A stretch of 64,000 nt of DNA from Roseiarcus fermentans (GTDB lineage: Bacteria > Pseudomonadota > Alphaproteobacteria > Rhizobiales > Beijerinckiaceae), in NCBI RefSeq assembly GCF_003315135.1, contig NZ_QNRK01000030.1:1-64000 (forward strand). Direction: 5' to 3'. Below are positions 36,114 through 45,827 of this stretch, one piece after another. Within the stretch, counting starts at the first letter, position 1, and each line of letters begins with the position of its first letter. The notes beneath the pieces were generated by a model. The model worked only from the letters and a program-made list of their open reading frames with translations, did no database searches and had not been told where the DNA came from. Both the position numbers and the translations under genes were made by a program.

Positions 36114-37259
36114 CTACCGCCTCAACTCCCGGAAGAACGCCCGCACGTCCTCGGCCAGGGCCTCGGGCTGCTCCATCGCGGCGAAATGGCCGCCCTTCGC
36201 CATCTCCGTCCAGCGGCGGATGTCGGTGAAGGTCTTGTCCGCGATCGAGCGCGGCGGCTTGAGAATCTCGCGCGGAAAGGCGGCGTAGCCGGTGGGCGCC
36301 GTGACGCCGCTGTCGGGAATCGGCCACGGCCGATGGCGGCGGAACCAGTAGGGATAGAACGACGAGCCGATCGCGCGGGTGAACCAGTAAAAGCTGATGT
36401 TGGCCAGCATCCGGTCGCGCGAGAGGGCGCTCTCGACGTCGCCGCCGCAATCCGACCAGGCGCGGAACTTCTCCAGAATCCAGGCGGCGAGCCCGACGGG
36501 CGAGTCGGTGAGCGCGAAGCTCAGGGTCTGCGGCCGCGTGCCCTGGATCCACTGGTAGCCGGTCTCCTCGTTCAGAAAATGGGTCAGTTCGTCGATGAAG
36601 ACGCGCTCCTCGGGCGTCGGGTCCACGAAGGCCGCTGGATCGCGACGGACGAACAGCATGTTGACGTGGAGGCCGATCAGCCGGTCCGCGTGGACCGCGC
36701 CCATCCGAGCCGCGGCGATGGCTCCCCAGTCGCCGCCCTGCACGGCGAAGCGCGGGTAGCCGAGCGTGCCGCTCATCAGATCAGCCAGAATGTCGGCGAT
36801 CTCCTCGACGCCGAACCGGGTCTGCCCCGGCCGGAACGACAGGCCGTAACCTGGCAGCGACGGCGCGACGACGGTGAAGGCGTCGGCCGGATCGCCGCCG
36901 AAGCGCGCCGGGTCGGTCAACCGCGGAATGAGGTCCAGGAACTCGAACACGGAGCCCGGCCAGCCGTGCATCAGGAGCAGCGGCATGGGGGCTGGACCCT
37001 TGCCGGGAACGTGCAGGAAATGGAGGTCGCAGTCCGGCCGCGCGATCCTGAATTGCGGGAAGGCGTTCAGCCGCGCCTCCTCGACCCGCCAGTCGAAGCC
37101 GTCGCGCCAATAGTCCGCGAGCGCGCGCACCGCGTCGACGCTCGTTCCGTAGGCCCAGGGGTCGCCGGGCGCCGGGTCGGGAAGCCGCATCCGCCCCAGC
37201 CGGGCCGCCAGGTCGGCGATGTCCTCGTCCGGAACGCGGTAGGTGAACTGTTGCGGCAC
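36114..37259 (-). CDS. Epoxide hydrolase with N-terminal EHN domain
   Basis: 381 residues from GTG 37259. The N-terminal epoxide hydrolase domain (YRVPDEDIADLAARLGRMRL, and ALADYWRDGFDWR) leads into an alpha/beta hydrolase. The oxyanion motif is MHGWPGSVFEF, the nucleophile is the Asp in VQGGDWGA, and the catalytic His is in KGGHFAAMEQPE. Tyr residues in the lid region (SFYWFTRAIGSSFYPY) would polarise the epoxide. It would open epoxides to vicinal diols, possibly for xenobiotic or fatty-acid epoxides. It stands alone on its strand. Confidence 0.9.
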   Translation of the reverse strand: MPQQFTYRVPDEDIADLAARLGRMRLPDPAPGDPWAYGTSVDAVRALADYWRDGFDWRVEEARLNAFPQFRIARPDCDLHFLHVPGKGPAPMPLLLMHGWPGSVFEFLDLIPRLTDPARFGGDPADAFTVVAPSLPGYGLSFRPGQTRFGVEEIADILADLMSGTLGYPRFAVQGGDWGAIAAARMGAVHADRLIGLHVNMLFVRRDPAAFVDPTPEERVFIDELTHFLNEETGYQWIQGTRPQTLSFALTDSPVGLAAWILEKFRAWSDCGGDVESALSRDRMLANISFYWFTRAIGSSFYPYWFRRHRPWPIPDSGVTAPTGYAAFPREILKPPRSIADKTFTDIRRWTEMAKGGHFAAMEQPEALAEDVRAFFRELRR

Positions 37260-37928
37260 GCTCGCTTCCCTCCCCGATGACGCGCGATTGTCGAGGCAAC
37301 CCCGATCGCCGTCAATCGGATGGCCCGCGCCGCCGCGAGCCCGCGCCGCCGTTTCCCGCCGGCTCTCCGCCGGCAGCCCTCGCCGCCATTTCGACAGGCG
37401 GCTGTGCGAAAATCTTGGGCGCCTGCGCCGCGACCGCCTGCGCTCGCCGCACTTTTGCTCGTTTCGTGGGCCAGCGTAAGAAGTCGCGGCGCGGCGGGGC
37501 CGCTTTTCACCAAACCTGATGAAAGTTGCCTGCGACGCGCTCCGGCGCCGAACTTGCGTCGGATCGTTTGCCGCAGTTGCGGCGTTTCATGACCCGGGCG
37601 GTCGTTTCGACCGGCGGGGCGCCGCGCCGGCGACGGGCGGCGAGATCGCGGCGCCGGCCGAGAGGCCGGATGATCGGGACCCCTCGTCGGCAGGACGCGA
37701 CGGGCCGGGTCGGAAGCGGAATCGGGGCGAGAGAACACGAATGCCGCTCGAGGGCGAAGTTGGGTCGACACACTTGGTCCCGAACACACGACGCCGCGGG
37801 TCGGGGCGCGCGCCCAAGTCGCCTTGCCGTTTGTCTCAGTTCGAAACACGCGTACACTGTCGGTTAACCTTTCCGACTCACCCTCGAAAAGGGGCGTGAT
37901 CGGAGCCCGAGTTTATTGGAGACGCGCC
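37260..37928. other. Intergenic region upstream of prkA
   Basis: 669 bp between divergent genes. Open frames here are arginine-rich and lack ribosome sites or protein-like composition. No hairpin or RNA gene stands out. The prkA control region probably lies here, but I cannot place a promoter with confidence. Confidence 0.4.
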
Positions 37929-39917
37929 ATGAGCCCGAACGCCGGTTTTGTACTTTCGGGATCGGAATCCAACGCCGCGGGCCGCGACATCCGCGACTTG
38001 TTCTCCTCGGCCTATGCGCGCGAGCGGCGCGAGGCGATGAGCCTCAACGACTACCTCGAAGGGTGCCGCAGCAATCCGGCGATGATGGCCTCGGCGGCCG
38101 AGCGCATGATCGCGGCGATCGGCGAGCCGGTGGTGGTCGACACCTCGAAGGACCAGCGCCTCGGCCGCATCTTTCTCAACCGCACCATCAAGCTCTACCC
38201 CTCGATGACCGGCTTCTTCGGCATGGAGGACACGATCCAGCGCGTGGTCAGCTACTTCCAGCATGCTGCGCAGGGTCTCGAGGAGCGCAAACAGATTCTC
38301 TACCTCCTCGGTCCGGTCGGCGGCGGCAAGTCGTCGCTCGCCGAACGCCTGAAGGCGCTGATGGAGACGCAGCCGATCTACGTGCTCGCCGCCGACGACG
38401 AGATGAGCCCGGTGTTCGAATCGCCGCTGGGCCTGTTCCGCCCCGACGCCATGGGCGCGGCGCTGGAAAGCCGCTACGGCATCCCGCAGCGGCGCCTGAC
38501 CGGCATCTGCTCGCCCTGGGCGGCCAAGCGCATGGATCAGTTCGACGGCGACATCTCGCGCTTTTCCGTCGTCAAGCTCTATCCGTCCAAGCTGCGGCAG
38601 ATCGGCGTCGCCAAGACCGAGCCGGGCGACGAGAACAACCAGGACATCTCGACTTTGGTCGGCAAGGTCGACATCCGCAAGCTCGAGCATTTCTCGCAGC
38701 ACGACCCGGACGCCTACAGCTATTCCGGCGGCCTCAACCGCACGACGCAGGGGCTGCTCGAATTCGTGGAAATGTTCAAGGCGCCGATCAAGGTGCTGCA
38801 CCCGCTGCTCACCGCCACCCAGGAAGGCAACTACGCCGGCACCGAGAACCTCGGCGCCCTGCCCTTCCAGGGCATCGTGCTCGCCCATTCCAACGAATCG
38901 GAATGGGAGCAGTTCAAGAACAACAAGAACAACGAGGCGTTCCTCGACCGCATCTGCGTCGTCAAGGTCCCCTACTGCCTCAGGGTGGACGAAGAAGCCA
39001 AAATTTACGCCAAGCTGCTTGAGAACAGCGAGCTCGCGCACGCCTCGTGCGCGCCGGAAGTGCTCGAATTCCTTGCCCGCTTTTGCATTTTGACCCGGCT
39101 CAGGGACCACGAGAACTCTTCGCTCTATTCCAAGCTGCGGGTCTATAATGGCGAAAGCCTGAAGGACACCGATCCGAAGGCGAAGTCCCTGCAGGAATAC
39201 CGCGACGCAGCCGGGGTGGCCGAGGGCATGAGCGGCGTCTCGACCCGGTTCGCCTTCAAGGTGCTGTCGGAGACGTTCAACTTCGACAACGAGGAGGTGG
39301 CCGCCGACCCGGTCCACCTGATGTACATCCTCGAGCAGGCGATCAAGCGCGAGCAATATCCCAAGGACGTGGAGAGCCGCTACCTCGACCACATCAAGTC
39401 GGTGCTCGCGCCGCGCTACGCCGAGTTCATCGGCCGCGAGATCCAGAAGGCCTACATCGAATCCTACAGCGAATACGGGCAGAACCTGTTCGACCGCTAC
39501 ATCGCCTATGCCGACGCGTGGATCGAGGAACAGGACTACAAGGACCCCGACACCGGCCAGGTGTTCGACCGCCACGTGCTCGATTCGGAGCTTTCCAAGA
39601 CCGAAAAACCGGCCGGGATCGCCAATCCGAAAGACTTCCGCAACGAGATTGTTAAATTCGCCCTGCGCTCGCGGGCCGCCAACCAGGGCCGAAATCCATC
39701 GTGGACCTCCTACGAGAAGATCCGCGAGGTAATCGAGAAGCGTATGTTCAGTCAGGTCGAGGAGCTTCTGCCGGTCATCAGCTTCGGCGCCAAGCAGGAT
39801 TCCAAGACCGAGAAACAGCACGCCGATTTCCTCGACCGGATGAAGGCGCGCGGCTACACGGAGCGGCAGGTGCGCCGGCTGGTGGAGTGGTATATGCGCG
39901 TCAACAAGGCCGGGTAG
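37929..39917 (+). CDS. prkA: PrkA-family serine protein kinase/ATPase
   Basis: 662 residues from ATG 37929. An AAA-type domain with Walker A GPVGGGKSS (128-136) follows the SMTGFFGMEDTIQRVVSYF region. The second half contains ATQEGNYAGTENLGALPFQG, IVLAHSNESEWEQF and the C-terminal PrkA domain. The family phosphorylates proteins on Ser or may work as a Lon-like AAA machine. It is the first gene of the conserved prkA-yeaH-spoVR operon linked to stress and stationary phase. A later ATG (38038, MSLNDYLEGCR) is less likely because conserved residues precede it. Confidence 0.93.
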   Translation: MSPNAGFVLSGSESNAAGRDIRDLFSSAYARERREAMSLNDYLEGCRSNPAMMASAAERMIAAIGEPVVVDTSKDQRLGRIFLNRTIKLYPSMTGFFGMEDTIQRVVSYFQHAAQGLEERKQILYLLGPVGGGKSSLAERLKALMETQPIYVLAADDEMSPVFESPLGLFRPDAMGAALESRYGIPQRRLTGICSPWAAKRMDQFDGDISRFSVVKLYPSKLRQIGVAKTEPGDENNQDISTLVGKVDIRKLEHFSQHDPDAYSYSGGLNRTTQGLLEFVEMFKAPIKVLHPLLTATQEGNYAGTENLGALPFQGIVLAHSNESEWEQFKNNKNNEAFLDRICVVKVPYCLRVDEEAKIYAKLLENSELAHASCAPEVLEFLARFCILTRLRDHENSSLYSKLRVYNGESLKDTDPKAKSLQEYRDAAGVAEGMSGVSTRFAFKVLSETFNFDNEEVAADPVHLMYILEQAIKREQYPKDVESRYLDHIKSVLAPRYAEFIGREIQKAYIESYSEYGQNLFDRYIAYADAWIEEQDYKDPDTGQVFDRHVLDSELSKTEKPAGIANPKDFRNEIVKFALRSRAANQGRNPSWTSYEKIREVIEKRMFSQVEELLPVISFGAKQDSKTEKQHADFLDRMKARGYTERQVRRLVEWYMRVNKAG

Positions 39918-39937
39918 GCAGCAGAGAAGGAACGGGC

Positions 39938-41245
39938 ATGGCCCAATTCGTCGACCGCCGTCTCAATCCGCGCGACAAGAGCCTGGGCAACCGACAGCGC
40001 TTCCTTCGTCGCGTACGCTCCGAGGTCAAGCGCGCGGTCGACAAGGCGGTGGCGGAGCGGTCGATCGCCGACGTGGCCAAGGGCGGCTCGGTGTCGATCC
40101 CGTCCGACGGCATCGACGAGCCGCAGTTCCATCTCTCGCGCGAAAGCGGCGAGCGCGAGTTCGTCCTGCCGGGCAACAAGGAGTTCGTCGCCGGCGACAC
40201 CATCGACAAGCCGAAAAAGGGCGGCGGAGGCGGCGGCGGGCGCGAGGCTGGCTCCGGCCGCGGCGAAGATCCGTTCTCCTTCGCCCTCACCGAAGCCGAG
40301 TTCCTCGACATTTTGTTCGAGGACCTCGAGCTGCCCGATCTGGTCAAGACCTCGCTGCGGGACGCCAAGGCGAAGGAATACCGCCGCGCTGGCTTTTCGA
40401 GCGACGGCACGACGCCGAATCTGGCGGTGTTGCGCACGATGCGCGTCAGCATGGGGCGGCGGCTCGCGCTGCGCCGCCCCACCGCCGGCGAAGTCCAGAA
40501 GCTCGAGGAGGAGCTCGAGGCGTTGCGCGCCCAGCCCGGCTCCGACGTCGCCGAGCGCCAGCGCATCGTCCATCTCGTGCGCGAGATCGAGCGGCTGAAG
40601 CGCCGGCAGCGCGCCATTCCGTTCATCGATCCGATCGACGTGCGCTACAGCCGGTTCTCGCCGGTCCTGGTTCCGCGCGCCAAAGCGGTGATGTTCTGCC
40701 TGATGGACGTCTCGGCCTCGATGGGCGAGCGCGAGAAGGAGCTGGCCAAGCGGTTCTTCATCCTCCTGCACCTGTTCCTGAAGCGGAAGTACGAGCGGGT
40801 CGACATCGTGTTCATCCGCCATACCGACGAAGCGGCGGAGGTCGACGAGCAGGAGTTCTTCTACGGCCGCGAGACCGGCGGCACGGTGGTCAGCACGGCG
40901 CTGAAGGAGATGCTGACGATCCGCGAGGCGCGCTATCCGGTCGCCGACTGGAACGTCTATTGCGCGCAGGCCTCCGACGGCGACAATTCGGGCAGCGATT
41001 CGCGCGAATGCGTGGCGCTGCTGATGCAGGCGATCCTGCCGCTGGCGCAGTACTACGCCTATATCGAGATCGCCGACGAGGACAGCCCGCGCGACTTCGG
41101 CGGCAAGGAGCTGTGGCGCGCCTACGCCGGCCTCAAGGAGGCCGCGCCGAACTTCGCCATGGCGCGGGTCGCCGGCCGCTCCGACATCTATCCCGTGTTC
41201 CGCAAGCTCTTCTCGAAGCCCGCCGCCAAGGGAGCAGCGCCATGA
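39938..41245 (+). CDS. yeaH: YeaH/YhbH family protein (DUF444)
   Basis: 435 residues. The start FVDRRLNPRDKSLGNRQRFL and the glycine-rich insert near residue 95 are family marks. The C-terminal half has a von Willebrand A-like fold with the MIDAS sequence MDVSASMGE and, later, VDIVFIRHTDEAAEVDE and FFYGRETGGTVVSTAL. It probably binds a divalent metal and a partner protein, and may be a target or partner of PrkA. It starts 20 bp after prkA; its stop overlaps the spoVR ATG (ATGA). Confidence 0.92.
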   Translation: MAQFVDRRLNPRDKSLGNRQRFLRRVRSEVKRAVDKAVAERSIADVAKGGSVSIPSDGIDEPQFHLSRESGEREFVLPGNKEFVAGDTIDKPKKGGGGGGGREAGSGRGEDPFSFALTEAEFLDILFEDLELPDLVKTSLRDAKAKEYRRAGFSSDGTTPNLAVLRTMRVSMGRRLALRRPTAGEVQKLEEELEALRAQPGSDVAERQRIVHLVREIERLKRRQRAIPFIDPIDVRYSRFSPVLVPRAKAVMFCLMDVSASMGEREKELAKRFFILLHLFLKRKYERVDIVFIRHTDEAAEVDEQEFFYGRETGGTVVSTALKEMLTIREARYPVADWNVYCAQASDGDNSGSDSRECVALLMQAILPLAQYYAYIEIADEDSPRDFGGKELWRAYAGLKEAAPNFAMARVAGRSDIYPVFRKLFSKPAAKGAAP

Positions 41246-42768
41246 CCGCGTCACTGGAAGCGACCCACGCCCTTCATCCCGGAGGCCGGCTGCTGTTCGA
41301 CGGCGCCGAATGGGACTTTCAGACCGTCCGCCGCGTCTACGACGCGATCGAGACGATCGCCCGCGACGAGCTCGGCCTCGATCTCTTCCCCAACCAGATC
41401 GAGATCATCTCGGCCGAGCAGATGCTCGACGCGTATTCCTCGGTCGGCATGCCGCTGATGTACGCGCACTGGTCCTACGGCAAGCGCTTCGCCCGCGACG
41501 AGGCGTTGTACCGCAAGGGCTACACCGCGCTCGCCTACGAGATCGTGATCAACTCCAATCCGTGCATCAGCTATTGCATGGAGGAGAACACGATGGCCAT
41601 GCAGACGCTGGTCATCGCCCACGCCGCCTTTGGCCACAATCATTTCTTCAAGTCGAATTACCTGTTCCAGCAGTGGACCGACCCGACCGGCATCCTCGAC
41701 TACCTCGACTTCGCCAAGCGCTACGTCGCCTCCTGCGAGGAGCGCTACGGCGTCGAGGCGGTCGAGCGGACGATCGACGCCGCGCACGCCCTGATGGGCC
41801 AGGGCGTGTTCCGCTATCCGAGGGCGCGCAAGCTCAGTCTCGCCGAATACGAGCGGGTGCGGCGCGAGCGGCTCGAGCGCGAGGCGCACGAGTACCGCGA
41901 CCTGTGGCGGACCGTTCCCGGCGCCAAGCCCGCCGAGGAGGCGCCCGGCGCCCTCGACGAGGACGCGCGCGAACGCAAGCGCAACCTCCGCCTGCCCGAG
42001 GAGAACCTGCTCTATTTCCTGGAGAAGAACAGCCCGAAGCTGCGCGTCTGGCAGCGCGAGCTGCTGCGCATCGTGCGCAACGTCGCGCAATATTTCTATC
42101 CCCAGCGCCAGACGAAGCTGATGAACGAAGGCTGCGCCACCTTCGTCCACTACACCATCGTCAACCGGCTGTACGACAAGGGGCTGATCTCGGAGGGCGC
42201 GCTGCTCGAAATTTTGATGAGCCACGCCAACGTCGTCGCCCAGTTCGACTACACGGACCCGCGCTTCTCGGGCTTCAACCCCTACGCGCTCGGCTTCGCC
42301 ATGATGCAGGACATCCGGCGGATTTGCGAAACGCCGACCGACGAGGACCGCGCGTGGTTCCCCGACATCGCCGGGCGCAGCGACTGGCCGGCGGTGCTGC
42401 GCGACGTGTGGGCGAACTACCGCGACGAATCGTTCGTCCGCCAGTTCCTCTCGCCGCGCCTGATCCGCCAGTTCCGCATGTTCGCGCTCGCCGACAAGGC
42501 CAACGATTCCAAGGTGCGGGTGCAGGCGATCCACGACGCCGAGGGCTATCGCCGGGTGCGCTCGACGCTGGCCGACAGCTACGACGTGGCGGCCAACGAG
42601 CCCGACCTCCAGGTGGTGGACGGAGACCTGATCGGCGACCGCCCGCTGGTGCTGAGACTGACCCGGCGCAACGGCGTCGGTCTCGCCGACATCGGCAAGG
42701 ACGCGACGCTGCGCCACATCCGCTGGCTGTGGGGCTACGAGGTGCGCGTCGAGGAGGCGGCGGGGTAG
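41242..42768 (+). CDS. spoVR: SpoVR family protein
   Basis: 508 residues, the usual length. Diagnostic stretches include the HWSYGKRF and FPNQIEIISAEQML regions, SNPCISYCMEENTM, AHAAFGHNHFFKSNYLF, and MNEGCATFVHYTIVNRLYDK. Named after a Bacillus cortex gene, it is common in non-spore-formers, where it accompanies PrkA and YeaH. Its activity is unknown, although conserved His, Cys and Glu residues suggest metal binding. ATG 41242 overlaps the yeaH stop, so the three proteins are made in a coupled way. Confidence 0.93.
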   Translation: MTASLEATHALHPGGRLLFDGAEWDFQTVRRVYDAIETIARDELGLDLFPNQIEIISAEQMLDAYSSVGMPLMYAHWSYGKRFARDEALYRKGYTALAYEIVINSNPCISYCMEENTMAMQTLVIAHAAFGHNHFFKSNYLFQQWTDPTGILDYLDFAKRYVASCEERYGVEAVERTIDAAHALMGQGVFRYPRARKLSLAEYERVRRERLEREAHEYRDLWRTVPGAKPAEEAPGALDEDARERKRNLRLPEENLLYFLEKNSPKLRVWQRELLRIVRNVAQYFYPQRQTKLMNEGCATFVHYTIVNRLYDKGLISEGALLEILMSHANVVAQFDYTDPRFSGFNPYALGFAMMQDIRRICETPTDEDRAWFPDIAGRSDWPAVLRDVWANYRDESFVRQFLSPRLIRQFRMFALADKANDSKVRVQAIHDAEGYRRVRSTLADSYDVAANEPDLQVVDGDLIGDRPLVLRLTRRNGVGLADIGKDATLRHIRWLWGYEVRVEEAAG

Positions 42769-42918
42769 CGCGGACGCGACCAGAGACTCGGCCCCGGTCG
42801 GGTCGGGTCGGGTGAAACGCTCCGGCCATCGCCGCCCGCCACGGGCGTGGCTGCGACGCCGGCGTTGCGCCTCCCGCGCAAACGTCAGAAAAGGACCTCC
42901 CCTCGAGGAGTTCGCCCC

Positions 42919-44145
42919 GTGACCGAATCCCTGCCCGTTTTCGACCTCGTCATCGCCGGCGCGGCGGCGTCGGGGCTCGCCCTCGCCGCGGCGTTGAAGC
43001 AGGCGCTGGGCGAAGGGATCGCGGTGGCGGTGATCGATCCGGCGCCGCCGCGCGACGCGTCCCGGCCGCCGCTGCGCACCGTCGCGATCGCCGAGGGGCC
43101 GCGACGGCTTCTGGAGACCGTCGGCGCCTGGGACGCGATCGAGCCCAAGGCGCAGGCCATCGTCAAGATGACGATCATGGACGGCGGCGTGCACGACGCC
43201 GTCCGCCTGCCCCATCTCGGCTTCGAGGCAACCGAATCCGGCCCGCTCGCCCACATGGCGTTCAACGACGACGTGGTCGCGGCGCTCTCGGAGCTGTGCC
43301 GGGCGCTCGGCGTCGTGACCATAGCGGGCGCCGTCGCCGGTTTTCGGCCGGCCGCGCGCGTCGCCGACATCGGGCTCGCCGACGGGCGCTCCGTGCGCGC
43401 CCGCCTCGCCGTCGCCGCCGACGGCGCGCGCTCGAAGCTGAGGACGCTCGCCGAGATTCCGGCCTACGGCTGGGATTACGACCAGTCCGGCATCGTCGCG
43501 ACGATCGCGCACGAATACGATCACGAGGGAGAGGCGCGGCAGCACTTCCTCCCCGCCGGCCCGTTCGCCATTCTGCCCCTGCCCGGCCGGCGATCGAGCA
43601 TCGTCTGGAACGAACGGCGCGCCGACGCGCGCGCGCTTCTGGCCCTCGACCCCGACGACTTCCTGCGCCAACTCGCGCTGCGCTTCACCCCGACGCTGGG
43701 TGAGATTGCGCTCGCCTCGCGGGTCGAGGCGTTCCCGTTCCGCTTCCAGGTGGCGCGCCGGTTCGTTGGCGACCGGCTGGCGCTGGTGGGCGATGCGGCG
43801 CACGTTGTCCACCCGATCGCCGGCCAGGGGCTGAATCTGGGCCTGCGCGACGTCGCGGCGCTGGCCGAGACGGTCGTCGCGGCGATGCGGCTCGGCCTCG
43901 ACCCGGGCGCGGCGGGCGGGCTCGAAGCCTACCAGAGGGCGCGCCGCTTCGACGCAGCCGCCAGCGGCATGGGCATGGACCTGATGAACCGCCTGTTTTC
44001 CAACGATATCGGTCCGCTGCGGTTCGTCCGCGACCTCGGCCTCAGGCTGGTCGACCGCGCGCCGTGGCTCAAGGAGCGGTTCATCATCGAGGCGGGCGGC
44101 GCGGGCGGCGAGGCGCCGCGGCTCCTGCGCGGCGTCGGGCTATGA
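42919..44145 (+). CDS. UbiH/UbiF/COQ6-family FAD monooxygenase
   Basis: 408 residues from GTG 42919. The N-terminal FAD region is DLVIAGAAASGLALAAAL, where the second Gly of GxGxxG is replaced by Ala. RTVAIAEGPRRLLETVGAW, the middle DG motif VAADGARSKLR, and the C-terminal signature VGDAAHVVHPIAGQGLNLGL are typical of ubiquinone-biosynthesis hydroxylases. It should hydroxylate the aromatic ring of a ubiquinone precursor. Which position (UbiH, UbiF, UbiI, UbiL) cannot be told from sequence. It stands alone, after the spoVR operon. Confidence 0.87.
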   Translation: MTESLPVFDLVIAGAAASGLALAAALKQALGEGIAVAVIDPAPPRDASRPPLRTVAIAEGPRRLLETVGAWDAIEPKAQAIVKMTIMDGGVHDAVRLPHLGFEATESGPLAHMAFNDDVVAALSELCRALGVVTIAGAVAGFRPAARVADIGLADGRSVRARLAVAADGARSKLRTLAEIPAYGWDYDQSGIVATIAHEYDHEGEARQHFLPAGPFAILPLPGRRSSIVWNERRADARALLALDPDDFLRQLALRFTPTLGEIALASRVEAFPFRFQVARRFVGDRLALVGDAAHVVHPIAGQGLNLGLRDVAALAETVVAAMRLGLDPGAAGGLEAYQRARRFDAAASGMGMDLMNRLFSNDIGPLRFVRDLGLRLVDRAPWLKERFIIEAGGAGGEAPRLLRGVGL

Positions 44146-44462
44146 GCGGCGGCGATCGCGCCCGCAGGCGCGCGACCCGGGCGCCCGGCTGGCTCGGGCC
44201 CTCGCGGCCGAAGCCCGCTGCCTGACGGGCGGCGCCGCTGTCTACCGCCGGCCACATTGGCGTCGCAAAGGAACGTCAAGCCGCTAACGGCGTTCAAGCG
44301 CCGTTCAGGCCGCGCGTGATCGTATAGCCGTCAGTCGGAAGCTCCAGAATCGCGATCGACGCCAAGGCTTCGCAGCGGGCGTCGGACGATGACCGTCCGC
44401 GTGGCGGACGGAGACTGGGCGATGTCGAACTTCGTCCTTGCAACGACGGAAAGGAAGACGCG
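44146..44462. other. Intergenic region upstream of the WTPGYW-repeat gene
   Basis: 317 bp. It contains a small hairpin (AACGGCG at 44286-44292 pairs with CGCCGTT at 44299-44305) that could end transcription of the monooxygenase gene, although no T-run follows. A GGAAGG lies just before the next ATG. Nothing else is supported. Confidence 0.35.
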
Positions 44463-45737
44463 ATGCGTTTCTTGCAACCGGGGCTGGCGATTCTGCTGAT
44501 GGGCGTCGCGACGCCGATCCTCGCCCTGCCCGCCTTCGCACAGACCTGCGCCTGTCCCACGACCGACGGTTTCGCGCCTGGGCCGGTGATCGAGGCCGAG
44601 GAGCCGCCGCCGCCCCTGCCCGTGTACGAGCAGCCGCCGCTGCCCGCGCCGGGCCATGTGTGGACGCCGGGCTACTGGGCCTGGAACAACTCCGACTATT
44701 ATTGGGTGCCGGGCGTGTGGGCGCCGCCGCCGCGGCCGAACGTGCTGTGGACGCCGGGATACTGGGCGTTCGTCGGCGGCGTCTATCTGTTCCATCAGGG
44801 TTACTGGGGTCCGCACGTCGGCTTCTACGGCGGCGTGAATTACGGCTTCGGTTACAACGGCCTCGGCTACGAAGGCGGGCGGTGGGAAGCGAATCGCTTC
44901 GTCTACAACACGACCGTCAACAATTTCGGCGGCGTCCACGTCACCAACGTCTACACCCAGCCGGTCCCGGTCGCGCCCGGCGCGGGACGCGCCAGCTTCA
45001 ACGGCGGTCCCGGAGGCATCGCGCTGAGACCCACCCCGGAGCAGGCGCGCCTGACCACCGAAGAGCACATCCGGCCGACGCCGGTTCAGCTCGCCCATGC
45101 GCGTGCGGCCAGCATGGATCCGATGCAGTTCCATTCGGCCAACCAGGGCAAGCCCGCGGTGGCGGCGACCGCGCGTCCAGGCGAGCTGAAGGGCCCGGGC
45201 GTCATGCCGGCGACGGCGGCGGGCTCCGCCGCGATCGCGCCCGGCGCGCCCGGCGAACCGCAGCGGCTCGCCCCGGGCGAGAAGCCGCCGGAGAGCGTCC
45301 CGGGCCTCGAACGCAAGACGCCGGCGGGAGCGACGCTCGCGCCCGGCGAACCGCAGCGCCTCGCCCCGGGCGAAAAGCCCGGCGCCCCGGCCCAGACGCC
45401 GCTCGGCGAAAAGCCGGTCAAGACCGAAACGCCGGCGCTTGCGAAGCCGGCGCCAGACAAGGCGCCCGGCGTCCCGGTCGAGCGCGAGGGCGGCGCAAAG
45501 CCGCCCGCGCCGAAGCCCGAAGCGAAGCCGGAGCCGCCGAAGCCCGCCGCGGCCGTCCCGGCGCCGGGCGGCGAGCGCCCGCGACCCGAGGCGGGGCCGG
45601 GCGGCGAGCGCCCGCGGCCCGAGGCGGGGCCGGGCGGGGCGCCGAAAGGCGAGCCCGCGGCCGCCGAACGCAAGCCGCCACGCCCGGAAGGCAAGGAGCG
45701 CGCCTGCGGCGGCCCCGGCGAGCCGCCCTGCCGATGA
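44463..45737 (+). CDS. Exported YXWGXW/WTPGYW-repeat protein with proline-rich tail
   Basis: 424 residues. A signal peptide (MRFLQPGLAILLMGVATPIL, cleaved near ALPAFAQ) precedes a Trp/Tyr-rich region with HVWTPGYWAWNNSDYYWVPG, VLWTPGYWAFVGGVYLF and HQGYWGPHVGFYGG, the YXWGXW-repeat family. The C-terminal half is a low-complexity Pro/Ala/Glu tail with repeats: APGEPQRLAPGEKP occurs twice and GGERPRPEAGP twice. At the DNA level the latter is a 33-bp tandem duplication (45566-45631). It is probably a periplasmic or outer-surface structural protein. Function is unknown. Confidence 0.85.
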   Translation: MRFLQPGLAILLMGVATPILALPAFAQTCACPTTDGFAPGPVIEAEEPPPPLPVYEQPPLPAPGHVWTPGYWAWNNSDYYWVPGVWAPPPRPNVLWTPGYWAFVGGVYLFHQGYWGPHVGFYGGVNYGFGYNGLGYEGGRWEANRFVYNTTVNNFGGVHVTNVYTQPVPVAPGAGRASFNGGPGGIALRPTPEQARLTTEEHIRPTPVQLAHARAASMDPMQFHSANQGKPAVAATARPGELKGPGVMPATAAGSAAIAPGAPGEPQRLAPGEKPPESVPGLERKTPAGATLAPGEPQRLAPGEKPGAPAQTPLGEKPVKTETPALAKPAPDKAPGVPVEREGGAKPPAPKPEAKPEPPKPAAAVPAPGGERPRPEAGPGGERPRPEAGPGGAPKGEPAAAERKPPRPEGKERACGGPGEPPCR

Positions 45738-45827
45738 GCCGAGCGGCGGAGGGCCGAGGCCCTCCGCTTTCGGCCGCCGCGGCGGCCGCTTTGGCGTAAC
45801 CGCAGAAACCGTCTAAAGCCCTGCGCC

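Noticed and set aside
41242-42768. Evidence for sporulation from SpoVR
   Set aside because: SpoVR-family genes with prkA and yeaH are common in bacteria that do not sporulate; no sporulation gene is present.
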